DNA of 64,000 nucleotides from contig CP126193.1 of assembly GCA_030272155.1 (NCBI GenBank), positions 7,998,001 to 8,062,000 of the forward strand. Direction: 5' to 3'. Source of the DNA: Tetradesmus obliquus. Its lineage: Eukaryota > Chlorophyta > Chlorophyceae > Sphaeropleales > Scenedesmaceae. The notes below the pieces were generated by a model that made no database searches, was not told where the DNA came from, and saw nothing but the letters and a program-made list of their open reading frames with translations. Positions 45,601-56,028 of the stretch are shown here, piece by piece. Within the stretch, counting starts at the first letter, position 1; the number at the start of each line of letters is the position of its first letter. The position numbers and the translations under genes are program-made.

Positions 45601-48600
45601 CCCCCCCCTTCATGCACATGCGCTCCCCCCCCCCCCCCTTCATGCACATGCGCTCCCCCCCCCCCCTTCATGCACATGCGCTCCCCCCCCCCCCCCTTCA
45701 TGCACATGCGCTCCCCCCCCCCCCCCTTCATGCACATGCGCTCCCCCCCCCCCTTCATGCACATGCGCTCCCCCCCCCCCCCCCCCCTTCATGCACATGC
45801 GCTCCCCCCCCCCCCCTTCATGCACATGCGCTCCCCCCCCCCCCTTCATGCACATGCGCTCCCCCCCCCCCCCCCTTCATGCACATGCGCTCCCCCCCCC
45901 CCCTTCATGCACATGCGCTCCCCCCCCCCCCCCCTTCATGCACATGCGCTCCCCCCCCCCCCCCCTTCATGCACATGCGCTCCCCCCCCCCCTTCATGCA
46001 CATGCGCTCCCCCCCCCCCCCCCCCTTCATGCACATGCGCTCCCCCCCCCCCCCCCCCCTTCATGCACATGCGCTCCCCCCCCCCCCCTTCATGCACATG
46101 CGCTCCCCCCCCCCCTTCATGCACATGCGCTCCCCGCCCCCCCTTCATGCACATGCGCTCCCCCCCCCCCCCCCCCTTCATGCACATGCGCTCCCCCCCC
46201 CCCCTTCATGCACATGCGCTCCCCCCCCCCCCCTTCATGCACATGCGCTCCCCCCCCCCCCCCTTCATGCACATGCGCTCCCCCCCCCCCCCCCCTTCAT
46301 GCACATGCGCTCCCCCCCCCCCCCTTCATGCACATGCGCTCCCCCCCCCCCTTCATGCACATGCGCTCCCCGCCCCCCCTTCATGCACATGCGCTCCCCC
46401 CCCCCTCACCAGCCCGAAGTTGAGCCCCCTGAACAGCGTGGGCCCCCCCGCGTAGTTGAAGTCCACGTCGTGGAAGCCCAGGATGGGCGGGGACAGCCCC
46501 GCCAGCTGCGGCTCAGGGAAGTTGAACACGTACTCGGGGTCCTTCTCAGTGACCTGGGGGGGGGGGGGGGGTTGAAGGGGGTGAGGGTGGGGCCGTCATT
46601 CGATACACGCGTGTGTATGTGTGTTGCTTGCAGGCAAAGCTGCTGAGCAGCCAGCAGCCAAGCAAGAGCGTGCAGCTGCGAGTCCTAACCCCAGGCTTCA
46701 TGCCATTCGCGCCACGCTGCCTGCCTGCCTGCCCGCGCTGGCTGCTGTAGGGTATGCCAGCGGTCCCCTCACCTGCACCTCTGCCATGCGCTCCAGCGCC
46801 TTGATGCGTGACTGCACCAGGCTGGCGCGCTTGGCGTTGTAGCGGAACTTGTCAATGAACGCCTGGGGGGGGGGGGGGGGGAGAGGCATGGGCAATAGGA
46901 ACGTGTTGATGTGTGATGTTGGCACCGCACCGGCTTGTGACGTTCAGGAGCCCACTTTGAGATGGGGGCACACTGCTCTGGCAACCACCATCGATGGTGG
47001 TACGTCTGATATCAGACGTACGCTGCAGTATCAACGGTACCAGCAGCACGGCAAGCTAACCTGACCTGACCTTCAGCAGCGCAGCACACTGCGAGCCACA
47101 TGCCCCTCAGCCAGCAACCCACTGCACAGCCTCACGCTTGCAAACACGCCCCCACCTGCACGTGTGCGCGCTTGGCTGCCTGCGCCTCTGCCGCCTTGGT
47201 GGCGTTGCGCAGGCGCTCCTCCGCGGTCTTGACAAACACGTCGTAGTTGCCGCGGTAGGTGGCGATGGATCTAAGGGGAGTGGAGAGGGGTGGTGGTAGA
47301 GAGCGGTGGTGGTGGTGGTGAGGGTGCTGGCAGCAGGGCTGCTGGCTGGCATAGAGACCGGCTGGCACACTGCAGGGCACGCACAGGTGTTGCTGCACTG
47401 GCATGTGATATGTAAAAGGCGAGCTCAGGTATATGCAGACATCTGCATGTTGATGTCACCCAACAACCTGCCAGTAATGATGGCCACTGAGCTGGCAGCC
47501 GCTGCCCGCTGCTGGCAGCCACCTGGCGCGCCCACCTGCTGTGCAGGTGCAGCACGTCTGTGCAGACCGCGTTGAGGAACTCGCGTGCGTGGCTGACCAC
47601 CAGCAGCGTCTTGGGCCAGCGGCACAGGTACTGCTCCAGCCACAGCACTGAGGGGCGGCAAAGGGGGGGGGGGGGGGAGGCACGTTGCAAGCAGGCCCAG
47701 GCGTAAGTGAGCAGGAGAAGGGATCCCAGCTAGCGTAAGAGAGGGATGCTGCGCACAAGACACCTTCTGCAACGTCAAGCAAAGGAGCAGTGCAACACAC
47801 ACAGAACATGCAAGCCAGCTGGCCTGCTGCGACACCCCCGCGCCCCCCCCCACCCCACCTGCGTGCAGGTCCAGGTGGTTGGTGGGCTCATCCAGCAGCA
47901 GCAGGTCGGGCTCCACAAACAGTGCGCGCGCCAGGCTCACGCGCATGCGCCAGCCCCCGCTGAAGGTGCGCGTGGGGCGGGCCATGTCGCCCGGCTCAAA
48001 GGACAGCCCAGCCAGGATGGCCGCGGCACGCGACTCGGCGCCATCAGCGTCAATCTCAACCAGCCGCTTCCACACCTGGAGGGGGGGGGGGAGAGGCAGT
48101 AGGGGGGTGAGGCAGTGCGCCAGGCGTGCAGGGGACCGGTGACGCTGCACTTACCCTGCAGCGCCTACCACAGGTGTTGAGGCCGACCACTACAGAGGGT
48201 TGAAATGCAAAAAGCAAACAGTGGCGCAAGCATGAAGTGCACACACAACATGTGGCGCACAGGGGAGCTGCACGTCAGCCACCACCACGCAGCGCGCGTC
48301 CCGCTGCTCACCTGCTGCAGGCGTGCTGACAGTGCTGCCTCCTTGGCGGAGACGGCAGCACCTGCTGCTGGTGCTGCTGTTGCTGCTTGCTGCTTGTCTG
48401 CTGCTGCTGTCTGCTGCTGCTGCTTGTTGTCTGCTACGGGCTGCTGCTGCTGCTCTAAGCTAAGTGCTGCTACACCGTCTGCTGCCTCGCCCGCTGCTGG
48501 TGTGCTGCGCTTGTCCTGCAAGGCCACAGCAGCATGGCAGCAGCAGCGTTGAATTGGTTTAGCCGCAGCACAGCTGTGCCAACCGCACCGCAAAGCTTGC

Positions 48601-51600
48601 ATGCCCACGTACAGCTAGCCGTGAAGCAGCACATCAACCAAGCATGCACATCAACCAAGCATGCACACATCCCAACATGCCAGCATGCCACAACAGCAGG
48701 GTCGCGCGCGGGGTAGCAATGTGTACACTCCCCCTCCCCCCGCCTAAGGGGGTCCAGGGTTTCAGGGTTTAGCCCCGCCAGACTCACCAGGCCCAGTGCC
48801 GCCATGAGCTGCGCCTCCTCAGCCAGCAGCTCGGAGCGCTCAGTGTCACACTCAAGCACCACCTGATGCCAGGGGGGGGGGGGGCGGGGGAGGGGGAGCA
48901 GCGCAGGCAAGGGCAGGGTGCAGGGGCCGGCAGGACAGCTGAGTGTCTGTGGGTGGTGAGTGCAAGGAGGTGCTACAGCACAGTGCATATGGAAGAATAT
49001 GTGCAGCAGCGCCGTTGCATGCACCAGCCACTGCTCAGCCAGCTGCCGCACCATCCTTGGGCTGACAAGCAGGCCAATGGCAATGTCTGCAGCGGTCAGA
49101 GTATGAATGGCAGCTGGTCATGCTGCAGGTGCCAGCGGCTGGCAGGCCCGTACTCCTGGCCGTCTTGCAGCTGCAGGGCCATGCACCTGGCCTGCACTGC
49201 CGCCTGCCATGCAGCTGGCTGCAATTGCCCCCGCCCCTCAACCCCCTACCCACCCTCAATCCCCCCAGCCGCACCTGCAGCACTGGCGTGTCGTCCCCCA
49301 CCACCTCCTGCTCCACGTGCAGCACCTGGCAGGAGGGGGGGAGCCCGGGGATCTCGCGGCTGGACAGCGCACGCAGAAAGGTGGTCTTGCCTGGGGGGGG
49401 GGGGGGGGGGGGGGAGGCAGCAGGAACAATATGGTCACATCATGCTGTGTCAGCTGGCATCCGCCGCACATGGCACGGCCATGCACCCGGGTGCAGCCGC
49501 AGCAGCACACCTCAGCACCAGGCACAGCCCCACCACAGGCACGGCAGCACAGGCTCAGCGGCCCTGCAACCCCCACTAACCATGCACCAGCTGCAGCCCA
49601 GCCAGCGCCTGCCCCGTGCCCCAGGCCCCACCAAGGCTGGCACCAACACCGTGGCAACCAGCCACCTTCACATACGTCCAAATTCATATATCGCCCACAC
49701 ACCCCTTCCCCCACCTGTGCCGTTGCGGCCTATGAGCCCGTAGCGGCGCCCCACTGCCAGGCTGACGCTGGCGTCCACCACCAGCTCACGGCCCCCGTTG
49801 CTCACACAGAAGTTCTCCAGGTGGATGTCACGAGGGCCCCCGCCACCACTGATGATTGATGGTGCAGGCAGGTGCGCAGGCAGGTGGCGTGCAGCGAGTG
49901 CAGCAGGCAGCAGCAGCAGGCACTGGTCAGGAGTTGACGCGGCGACAGCAACATGCGGTACAGGGCAGGGCAGACAGACTGGGCTACTGCTGCATGCTGT
50001 GCCACAGATGCACATGTTGCTGTGCTGGCAGCTGCTGCTGCTGCTGTTTGGCGTGGTATGGCGTACGCTGCTGCTAGCCAGGCGCTGCGGCCTGGGAGAC
50101 CAACTACTGCTCAGCAGTGGCATGCATAGCGAGAGCCGCTGCTCACGCGTTGCGCTGTATGGTGGGCTTCTTGCCCTTGGTTGCTGCTGCCGCCTGCTTC
50201 TGGTGCGCCTCAAAGGCAGCGCGTGCTGCCGCCTCCTCCTTCACGCGAGCCTTCTCCAGCTTTTGACGGTCCTGCCAGTAGCAGCAGCAGCAGCAGCAGC
50301 AGGCGATACACGAGGTCCGTGTGAGCGCATGACAGCAGCTGCCATGCTGTGACAGTGCGGCTCTCCGTCCTTGCCCAGTGCCACTCTTCCAACAAGCAGC
50401 AGCCATGCACCACTCAGGCCTGCTGCCAGGCTACCTCTCAGGCCAGCCAGCCCGGCCAGTGTGTCAGCAGGCCTCAGCAGGCCTCAGCCATGCACTGCAC
50501 ACAACCCGCAGCTGCAGCACGCGTCAGCTGCTGCCTGGCCTGCAGCCAGGCCACCCCCCCCCCCCCAGCCGCACCTTCTCGCTGATCTGTGGCAGGTTGC
50601 CGAAGGGCGTCTGGATGAGGTCGCGCCCGCTCTTGAGCTGCTGCGTCAGCAGCTGGCGCGTGTCCGCGTCAGCCAGCAGCACCGGGCCGCTGGCCAGCGC
50701 CTTGCCAAACGCGCCAGCAGGCGGGGCCGCCTCAGCCTCACCAGCCTCTGGCAGGCAGCAGAGACAGGCAGCAGTAGCAGCAGCAGTGGGTGGACTAGGG
50801 GAGACAAGGCTGCAGCTGCGATCGCTGGCATATTTCACCACCACGCACAGGTGCACAGCAAGATGCAGGACGCTGGGGCGCACTCCTTCCTGCTGCCGCT
50901 ACCGCCGCTGCTGCGCTGATGGAGGCATTGCGTGATGCATGCGTTGCAGCCCCTGTGGCTGCTTGAGCGCCTCTGCAAGCAGCAACAGCGCGCTGCAGCT
51001 GCCGCTGTCATACCAGTACCAGTACCAGTACCAGTACCGACATTTGCTGCTGGCTGCACGCCTGCCCCTGCTGCTGCTGCTGCTCACCCAGCCGTGCTGC
51101 CAGCTGCCTGCATGCCTCCCTTGCCTCCTCATCATTGGCGCAGCAGCCAGAGTCAACCTGACAGGCAGCAGCAGCAGCAGCAGCAGCAGCGGCGGCAGCC
51201 GGCAGGAGGGTGGGTGAGGGTGCAGGGCCTGAGGGTCTGGTGCCACAGCACCTGCACGCTGCGAAGTTGAGCAATACGACTTGCTGCTGGTGCATTATGT
51301 TGCAAGCTGCTTGGCACAATTCAGCCCGTGCTTCGCCAGCAGTGGCGCACAGCCGCCAAGCACGTCTGCATAAGTACCACAATCCGTGCCTCTCTCGAAA
51401 ACACTGCTGCTGCTGCCGCTGCTGCTGCTGCCGCCGCCTCACCAGGATGGGCCCCAGGTGCTCGTAGGTGTCCTGCCCGCCATCGCCATGCTCGTAGTGC
51501 TCGTCCTCCAGCACGCCTGGCAGCATCAGCAGCAGCAGGACAGCACACAGCGTGCAGGAGAAGGGTCGACAAACAGTCAACAGAGCCTGCGCAGTGAAAT

Positions 51601-51941
51601 CTGTGGCACTGGTCACACTCGCTGGTGCCTCTGTTGTTGTGTCGCAGGCCAGCAAGCTGTCAGCTGGCAGCCAGCACAATTCATGCACATTACACAATCT
51701 GTCGCGGCAGAGTGCATGCTTGGGTGAGCAGCACCCCTGTGACGCCGCATGCGCCAGCAGAAGCGTGTTGAGGTGTTCTCCAGCGTCCAGGCTGTTGCCG
51801 CCGCTGCTGCTGCTGCTGCTGCTGCTCTTGTTGCTGCTGCTGCTGGTTCCAACATCCCTCACCCACGATGTAGTCCAGTATGGTCTCGTCACCATGGCTG
51901 CCCAGGACGCCGTGCACGATGGCACGCACATCAGGCGCCAT
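42699..51941 (-). CDS. ABCF3: ABCF3/GCN20-type ABC ATPase, 20 exons
   Basis: Soluble twin-ATPase of the ABCF family; GCN20/ABCF3 members act at the ribosome with GCN1. CDS is complement(join(42699..42764,43065..43130,43443..43559,44003..44143,44475..44540,44778..44894,46410..46553,46773..46862,47156..47270,47536..47647,47859..48075,48312..48515,48788..48862,49275..49390,49715..49848,50147..50271,50575..50747,51088..51157,51443..51516,51863..51941)), 766 residues; all phases close. The GCN20-type N-terminus ([21 protein letters not shown]) precedes ATPase 1. That domain has Walker A GRNGTGKTT, signature FSGGWRMR, Walker [13 protein letters not shown] and a [10 protein letters not shown] switch where Asp is usual. 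ATPase 2 has Walker [10 protein letters not shown], signature LSGGQKSR, Walker [13 protein letters not shown] and VSHD. The linker [19 protein letters not shown] is typical. The protein has no membrane segment. Introns carry a minisatellite, palindromes and poly-C acceptors. Confidence 0.93.
43354..43470 (-). repeat. 29-bp tandem repeat duplicating the exon 18 splice donor
   Basis: Four copies at a 29-bp period (donor GT complements at 43441, 43412, 43383 and 43354) each contain the end of exon 18 (GCGTGCTCATG) and the donor GTGCG. The copy nearest the exon gives the conserved junction GVLM|VSHD. The third copy away adds 87 bp in frame; the two between shift the frame. Confidence 0.88.
44217..44290. 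repeat. 37-bp direct duplication in an ABCF3 intron
   Basis: Two identical adjacent copies (44217-44253 and 44254-44290), each beginning AAGATAGAGCAGAGGACTAG. They lie in the intron between exons 16 and 17 of the ABCF3-type gene, beside a poly-G run. Confidence 0.92.
45078..46405. repeat. C-rich minisatellite, about 45 units, in ABCF3 intron 14
   Basis: The unit is TTCATGCACATGCGCT followed by a run of roughly 8-18 C (plus strand). I count 45 copies of CATGCACATGCGCT; the first lacks the C run and two units carry one G inside it. The array makes up almost all of the 1515-bp intron 44895-46409. It abuts the exon 14 donor, whose GTGAGGGGG starts the first unit on the transcribed sense. Spacing varies only in C-run length. 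Because the unit contains no stop in any plus-strand frame, three long but meaningless open frames cross it. Confidence 0.97.
46984..47021. repeat. Two overlapping perfect palindromes
   Basis: ACCACCATCGATGGTGGT (46984-47001) and a 22-bp palindrome centred on GATATC (47000-47021, arms GTACGTCTGAT) are each perfectly self-complementary and share two bases. They lie in the intron between exons 12 and 13 of the ABCF3-type gene. Confidence 0.92.
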
Positions 51942-53546
51942 GGCGGCAACCGCAGCTACTGCTGCTGCACCAGCAAGCTTGTACCAGTAGCAGCCGCTGT
52001 AGATTCTGCAGGATGAACGTATTGTTCAGGTTCAAGCCCAAAGTGAGCATACACAGCGACCTGGGTTTGCTTGCTGGCAGCAGCAGCAGAACAGCAGCAC
52101 TACTGCTGCTTTACATGCAGGACAGGCGATGCTGCTGTCCGATCAGACCAACTGCGTGATAAAATCCTATATACGAATGCAATACTGCTCGAGGGCTTCT
52201 ACAGCAGCATGCATGGCTCCGCCCGCCTGCGTACCAGCCTGCACCCGCCTGTGCTTCTCGCTAGCGTTCGATGAAGCGTCCTTCTATGCGCGAGGAGTCT
52301 ACTAGTTAGCCGAAAACTAATTCAAGTACTCCAAGTACGGTGCTGCTATCTGTCGCAACAGCTGCTTCCAGTACTACTGCTGCATTGCAGGTACAACTGG
52401 GTTGCAGGAAACTACGCACTCGTCGGCTATGGCAAGCGTGCGTCTTCAAGCTAGTCAGCCATACCAACGCCAGATCCTCCTGCACTGGCCAGCAACAACA
52501 CCGGCAATGTGTTACAAGCTTGAAACCTTGGCAGGGTTCCGAACAACACACTCCCATTTTCAACCTGCTTGCCTGCACCATTCTCCAGGGCAGCAAACAA
52601 CTCCGCAGAACAAGCCCCTTCTTGCAACATAGACACACACATACACGCTGTATGTTTTTCAATACTGGTGCCCGCTAGACGTATGACACTGTCTGCCACT
52701 GCTCTGCGCTCAGGCTGGCTGGCACCACCCTGCTGCTGGCAGCAGTGCTGCCCTGTTGCTTTGCCACAGCACCCGCAACAGGCCCCCAACTGCCCCCAAC
52801 TGCGCCAACTGCCCATGCACGACACACACCGAGCACCGTGGCAAGGTGCTGAGTGCTGCAGGGGCCAGCTGTTGTTGCAGGCTGAGCACCGCTCCATGTG
52901 AGGCATACTGGCCCAGCATGCAGCTGCCGCTCAGCCTGCATGGCAGCCAGCCAGCGGCCGCCTGTTGCTGCGTTGCTGCGGATAAGGCTGCAAAACAGCA
53001 GCAGGGCAGGGCAGGGCAGCGCCATGGCACGCAGCCTGTGAGCAAGGCAGGCAGCCAGCCTCATGCTCACACCAGCCATGCACTTGACGCATCAGCCCTC
53101 ATGGACGTGCGGCAGCCTGTGCGGCTGCTGTGGCCGGGGCCATCACGTGTTACAGTTGATGAGGCTGCCCTGCCAAGCTGCACTGCTGCTACTTCAGCAA
53201 GCTCACGCGGCGCACTGCGCCCGCCATGTGCTCTCACCTGCCATCAAGGCGCGCATCATGCATGGGCCAGCGCCGCGGGTGGTGCCCGGCGCAGCGGCCT
53301 GAGGCGAGCATGAGTACTGTTGCTGCTCCTGCAGCTGATTGATAAGGAGCCGACTGGATTGTCCAGCTGTTGCGGTGGTGCATGTTGACCGGCTGTGCTG
53401 CATTGTATGAAGGGTGGCAGGGCTGGGGCCTGAGCAGGCCTGCGAGGGTCCTTGCCTCTGCAATGGTTCTACACAAGCTGCTCGCCAGAGCCCCCTGCAT
53501 GCAAGCACGCGTGCTGCTGCGCCCTGCCCGCTGGCTGGTGAGCTAA

Positions 53547-53577
<31 letters not shown>

Positions 53578-53597
53578 CTGCTGCAAGCAGCCACGCC
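51942..53597. other. Intergenic, SDHAF1 3' side to ABCF3 promoter
   Basis: About 1.7 kb without a supportable gene. It holds the ABCF3 promoter at the left and the SDHAF1 3' UTR at the right, with a minus-strand TGTAA near 53152. A (GGCT)-type tetranucleotide run of about eight units lies at 53547-53578. Confidence 0.4.
53547..53578. repeat. (CTGG)n tetranucleotide microsatellite
   Basis: About eight perfect tetranucleotide units (CTGG/GGCT) immediately downstream of the SDHAF1 stop codon, likely within its 3' UTR. Confidence 0.85.
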
Positions 53598-54109
53598 TCA
53601 ACGCTGCTGCTGCCACGTGAAGCCCGCAAAGTCAGCGCTGCGCAGCGCCTCCAGCTGCTTGGCCCCCTTGCGCAGCAGGTGCTCAATGCGCAGCACCTCG
53701 CGCGTCCTGCTCAGCTGCCGGTGCTGTTCAATGCTGTGCCGCGCATAGGCTGTCACGTCAAGTCGGCTGGCGGGGTGCTGCCGCGCAGCACGCAGCACGC
53801 TGCGGTACAGGGACAGCACCTGCGGCAGCAGCATCGACGGCAATGAGCTTGTTTGTTGTTTCAGGGCTGAGCAGGGATAGTCGGGCGGCTGCTGCACACT
53901 GGCGCCATAAAATGCACAAGTGCGTTTAGACAGCAGCAGCAGAGCAGCACATGCATGAAGCCAGTAGCTGCTGCTGCTGCTGCTCCTGTGCTTCTTGAAC
54001 CCTGATCTTGTCGTTGACTAACAGCATGTCCTGATGCTGAAACAATATCAATCGTTTTTACGCCGTCGTCATGCGATCTCACCTGCTTCTGCAGCCCAGA
54101 GAGCGTCAT
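53598..54109 (-). CDS. SDHAF1: Succinate dehydrogenase assembly factor SDHAF1 (LYR family), 2 exons
   Basis: Small mitochondrial LYR protein that delivers iron-sulfur clusters to the SDHB subunit of complex II. CDS is complement(join(53598..53819,54083..54109)), 82 residues. Exon 1 encodes only MTLSGLQKQ; exon 2 begins VLSLYRSVLRAAR with the Leu-Tyr-Arg motif. Then come DVTAYARHSIEQHRQLSRT and VLRIEHLLRKGAKQLEALRS, which match the SDHAF1 block with I-E-x-L-x-R-x-G-x-x-Q-L. Length agrees with plant SDHAF1 (about 80-90). The assignment over other LYRM proteins rests on that IEHLLRKGAKQL segment. The gene is divergent from the DUF819 gene. Confidence 0.82.
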
Positions 54110-54580
54110 GATGCCGTGAGTCACTCGACTTGCAGTTGGCGTTGTTTGATTGTCGCAGCCGTGTCGCAGTGATGAGAAACTTTGGAGCAGGTCGAGTTGA
54201 AGCGTCAAGGTTGGTTGGTGGCGTATGACCGTGCTTCTGGCGTGCGTCAGCCTCGAACCCTAGTGCCAGAACACCACAACACTTTGACAGCCCATAAAGG
54301 GTTGCTCGCCAGATTGTGCTGCTCACTCAATCCCTACAACAACAGCAAAGTGTGTTTCACGTTAGGTTTCTGCAACTACTGTGCGCACAACAGACAGCAG
54401 CAGCAACAGCAACAGCAACAGTAACAGCAGCAAAAGGAACACAAGCACCAGCAACACAGCCGCCATAAGCATACAAGCAGCGTTAGCTGGCGATTGCAAT
54501 CAAAGGACGTTTGCTGGAGCAATCCCTGCAATTGCAAAATGTTCCAACAGTGACCAGCCTGTTGCTGTTCAAACACCACA
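54110..54580. promoter_or_regulatory. Divergent promoter region, SDHAF1 / DUF819 gene
   Basis: The 471 bp between the head-to-head start codons. A CAG/CAA-rich stretch at 54395-54440 would lie in the 5' UTR or promoter of the DUF819 gene. No defined promoter element is visible. Confidence 0.4.
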
Positions 54581-55027
54581 ATGAACTGCTGCTACAGCGC
54601 TCGCCAGTTACGCCACCTCCCACAGCAGCACAGGCCGACACCACATGCCAGCAGCAGGCCTCCAGCAATCTTCAGCATAGCCCATCGCAGCACAGCCAGC
54701 ACCAGGCGGCCATGGCGCAGGCGGCACTGCCAGCAGCTGCAGGCAGCAGCTGAGACAGCAGTCATCGCTGCAGCTGCTGCGGCCGCCCCTGCAGCCTGGT
54801 GCCTGCCGCTGCCGGGCGGGTCGTCACTGCTGCTGCCATGCCTGTGGCCCGCTGTTGGCCCCTGGGGTGTGTGGGTGGGGCTGGTTGCAGCTGGCGCGTT
54901 TGGCATGTGGAGTGAGCGCACACGGCTGGGCAGGGAGCTGTCAGGCGCACTGGTGGCGACACTGGCGGGTGAAGGGGGGGGGGGGGGGGGGGGGGGGGGA
55001 GGAAGCAGCAGCAGCAGGCAGACATGT

Positions 55028-55072
<45 letters not shown>

Positions 55073-55994
55073 CTTGCTAGCAGGTGCTGTGTATGGTATG
55101 CGCTTCGTCACCCCTGCAGCATCACCAGTACAGAATTTCTTTGAATGTGTCAGAAGCAGATGCGTAAGCTGTGCCCAGCAGCAGCGCCTCCTTGGGCAAG
55201 ACAACCTCTGCTGACACCCCGGCTGCCCCCAACCATCATTTCCCGCCTCTCAGCCTCTCTTTTGCTTCACGCAATGTGGCCTGCACCGTCCTTCCCTTCC
55301 CGCCCCCCCCCCCCCCAGGCATGTTCCTGGCCAACGCGGGCTACATGCCGCCCCACCCCGCTGAGGCAGACACAGTCTTCAAGTTCCTGCTGCCGCTGGC
55401 GGTGCCGCTGCTGCTGCTGGGAGCCAACATGCGCCGCATCCTGGCGGAGACGGGCCCCCTGCTGGCTGCCTTCCTGCTGGGCAGTGCGGCCACAGCAGCG
55501 GGCAGCATGGCGGCCATGGCGCTGTGCCCGCTGACTGCCCTGGGGGAGGAGGGCTGGAAGATCGCGGCCGCGCTCACGGCACGGCACATCGGCGGCGCCG
55601 TGAACTACATGGTGCGGGGGGAGGGGCTGGAGTGGTGACAGTTCGCCTCACTGTTCGTCTTGAGGCAGCAGTTGGTAGCAGTGCTGCATGCATCAGAAGG
55701 ACCGTGGCTGGCTGCGTGTGACTAGGCACGGTAGGCCCAGCCGTATGGTGGTGCATATGAGCAGCAGCTGCTCGGGACGCTCGCCTTGCGCGTCACTGGC
55801 CTGGCTGCTGCCTTGCCGCACTCACCCCACTTTCCCTCCCCCCCCCCCCCCCCCCCCCTCCTTTTGCAGGCTGTGGCTGAGTCGCTGGGTGTGTCCCCGT
55901 CCACCTTTGGCGCTGGCCTGGCTGCTGACGACCTCATCCTCACTCTCTACTTCGTGGGCATCTACAGCCTGGCGAGGAACATACCGCCAGAGGC

Positions 55995-56028
<34 letters not shown>

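Noticed and set aside
45078..46405. CRISPR array
   Set aside because: The spacers are C homopolymers of varying length, not unique sequences, and the setting is a eukaryotic intron. It is a minisatellite.
45012..46646. Plus-strand open frames of 460-540 codons rich in PPPP, HMRS and CTCA
   Set aside because: They are produced solely by the minisatellite, which has no stops in any plus-strand frame, and they lie antisense within an ABCF3 intron. There is no domain or plausible promoter.
49798..50352. Plus-strand 184-codon frame
   Set aside because: It spans ABCF3 exons and introns antisense and is explained by the GC-rich complement.
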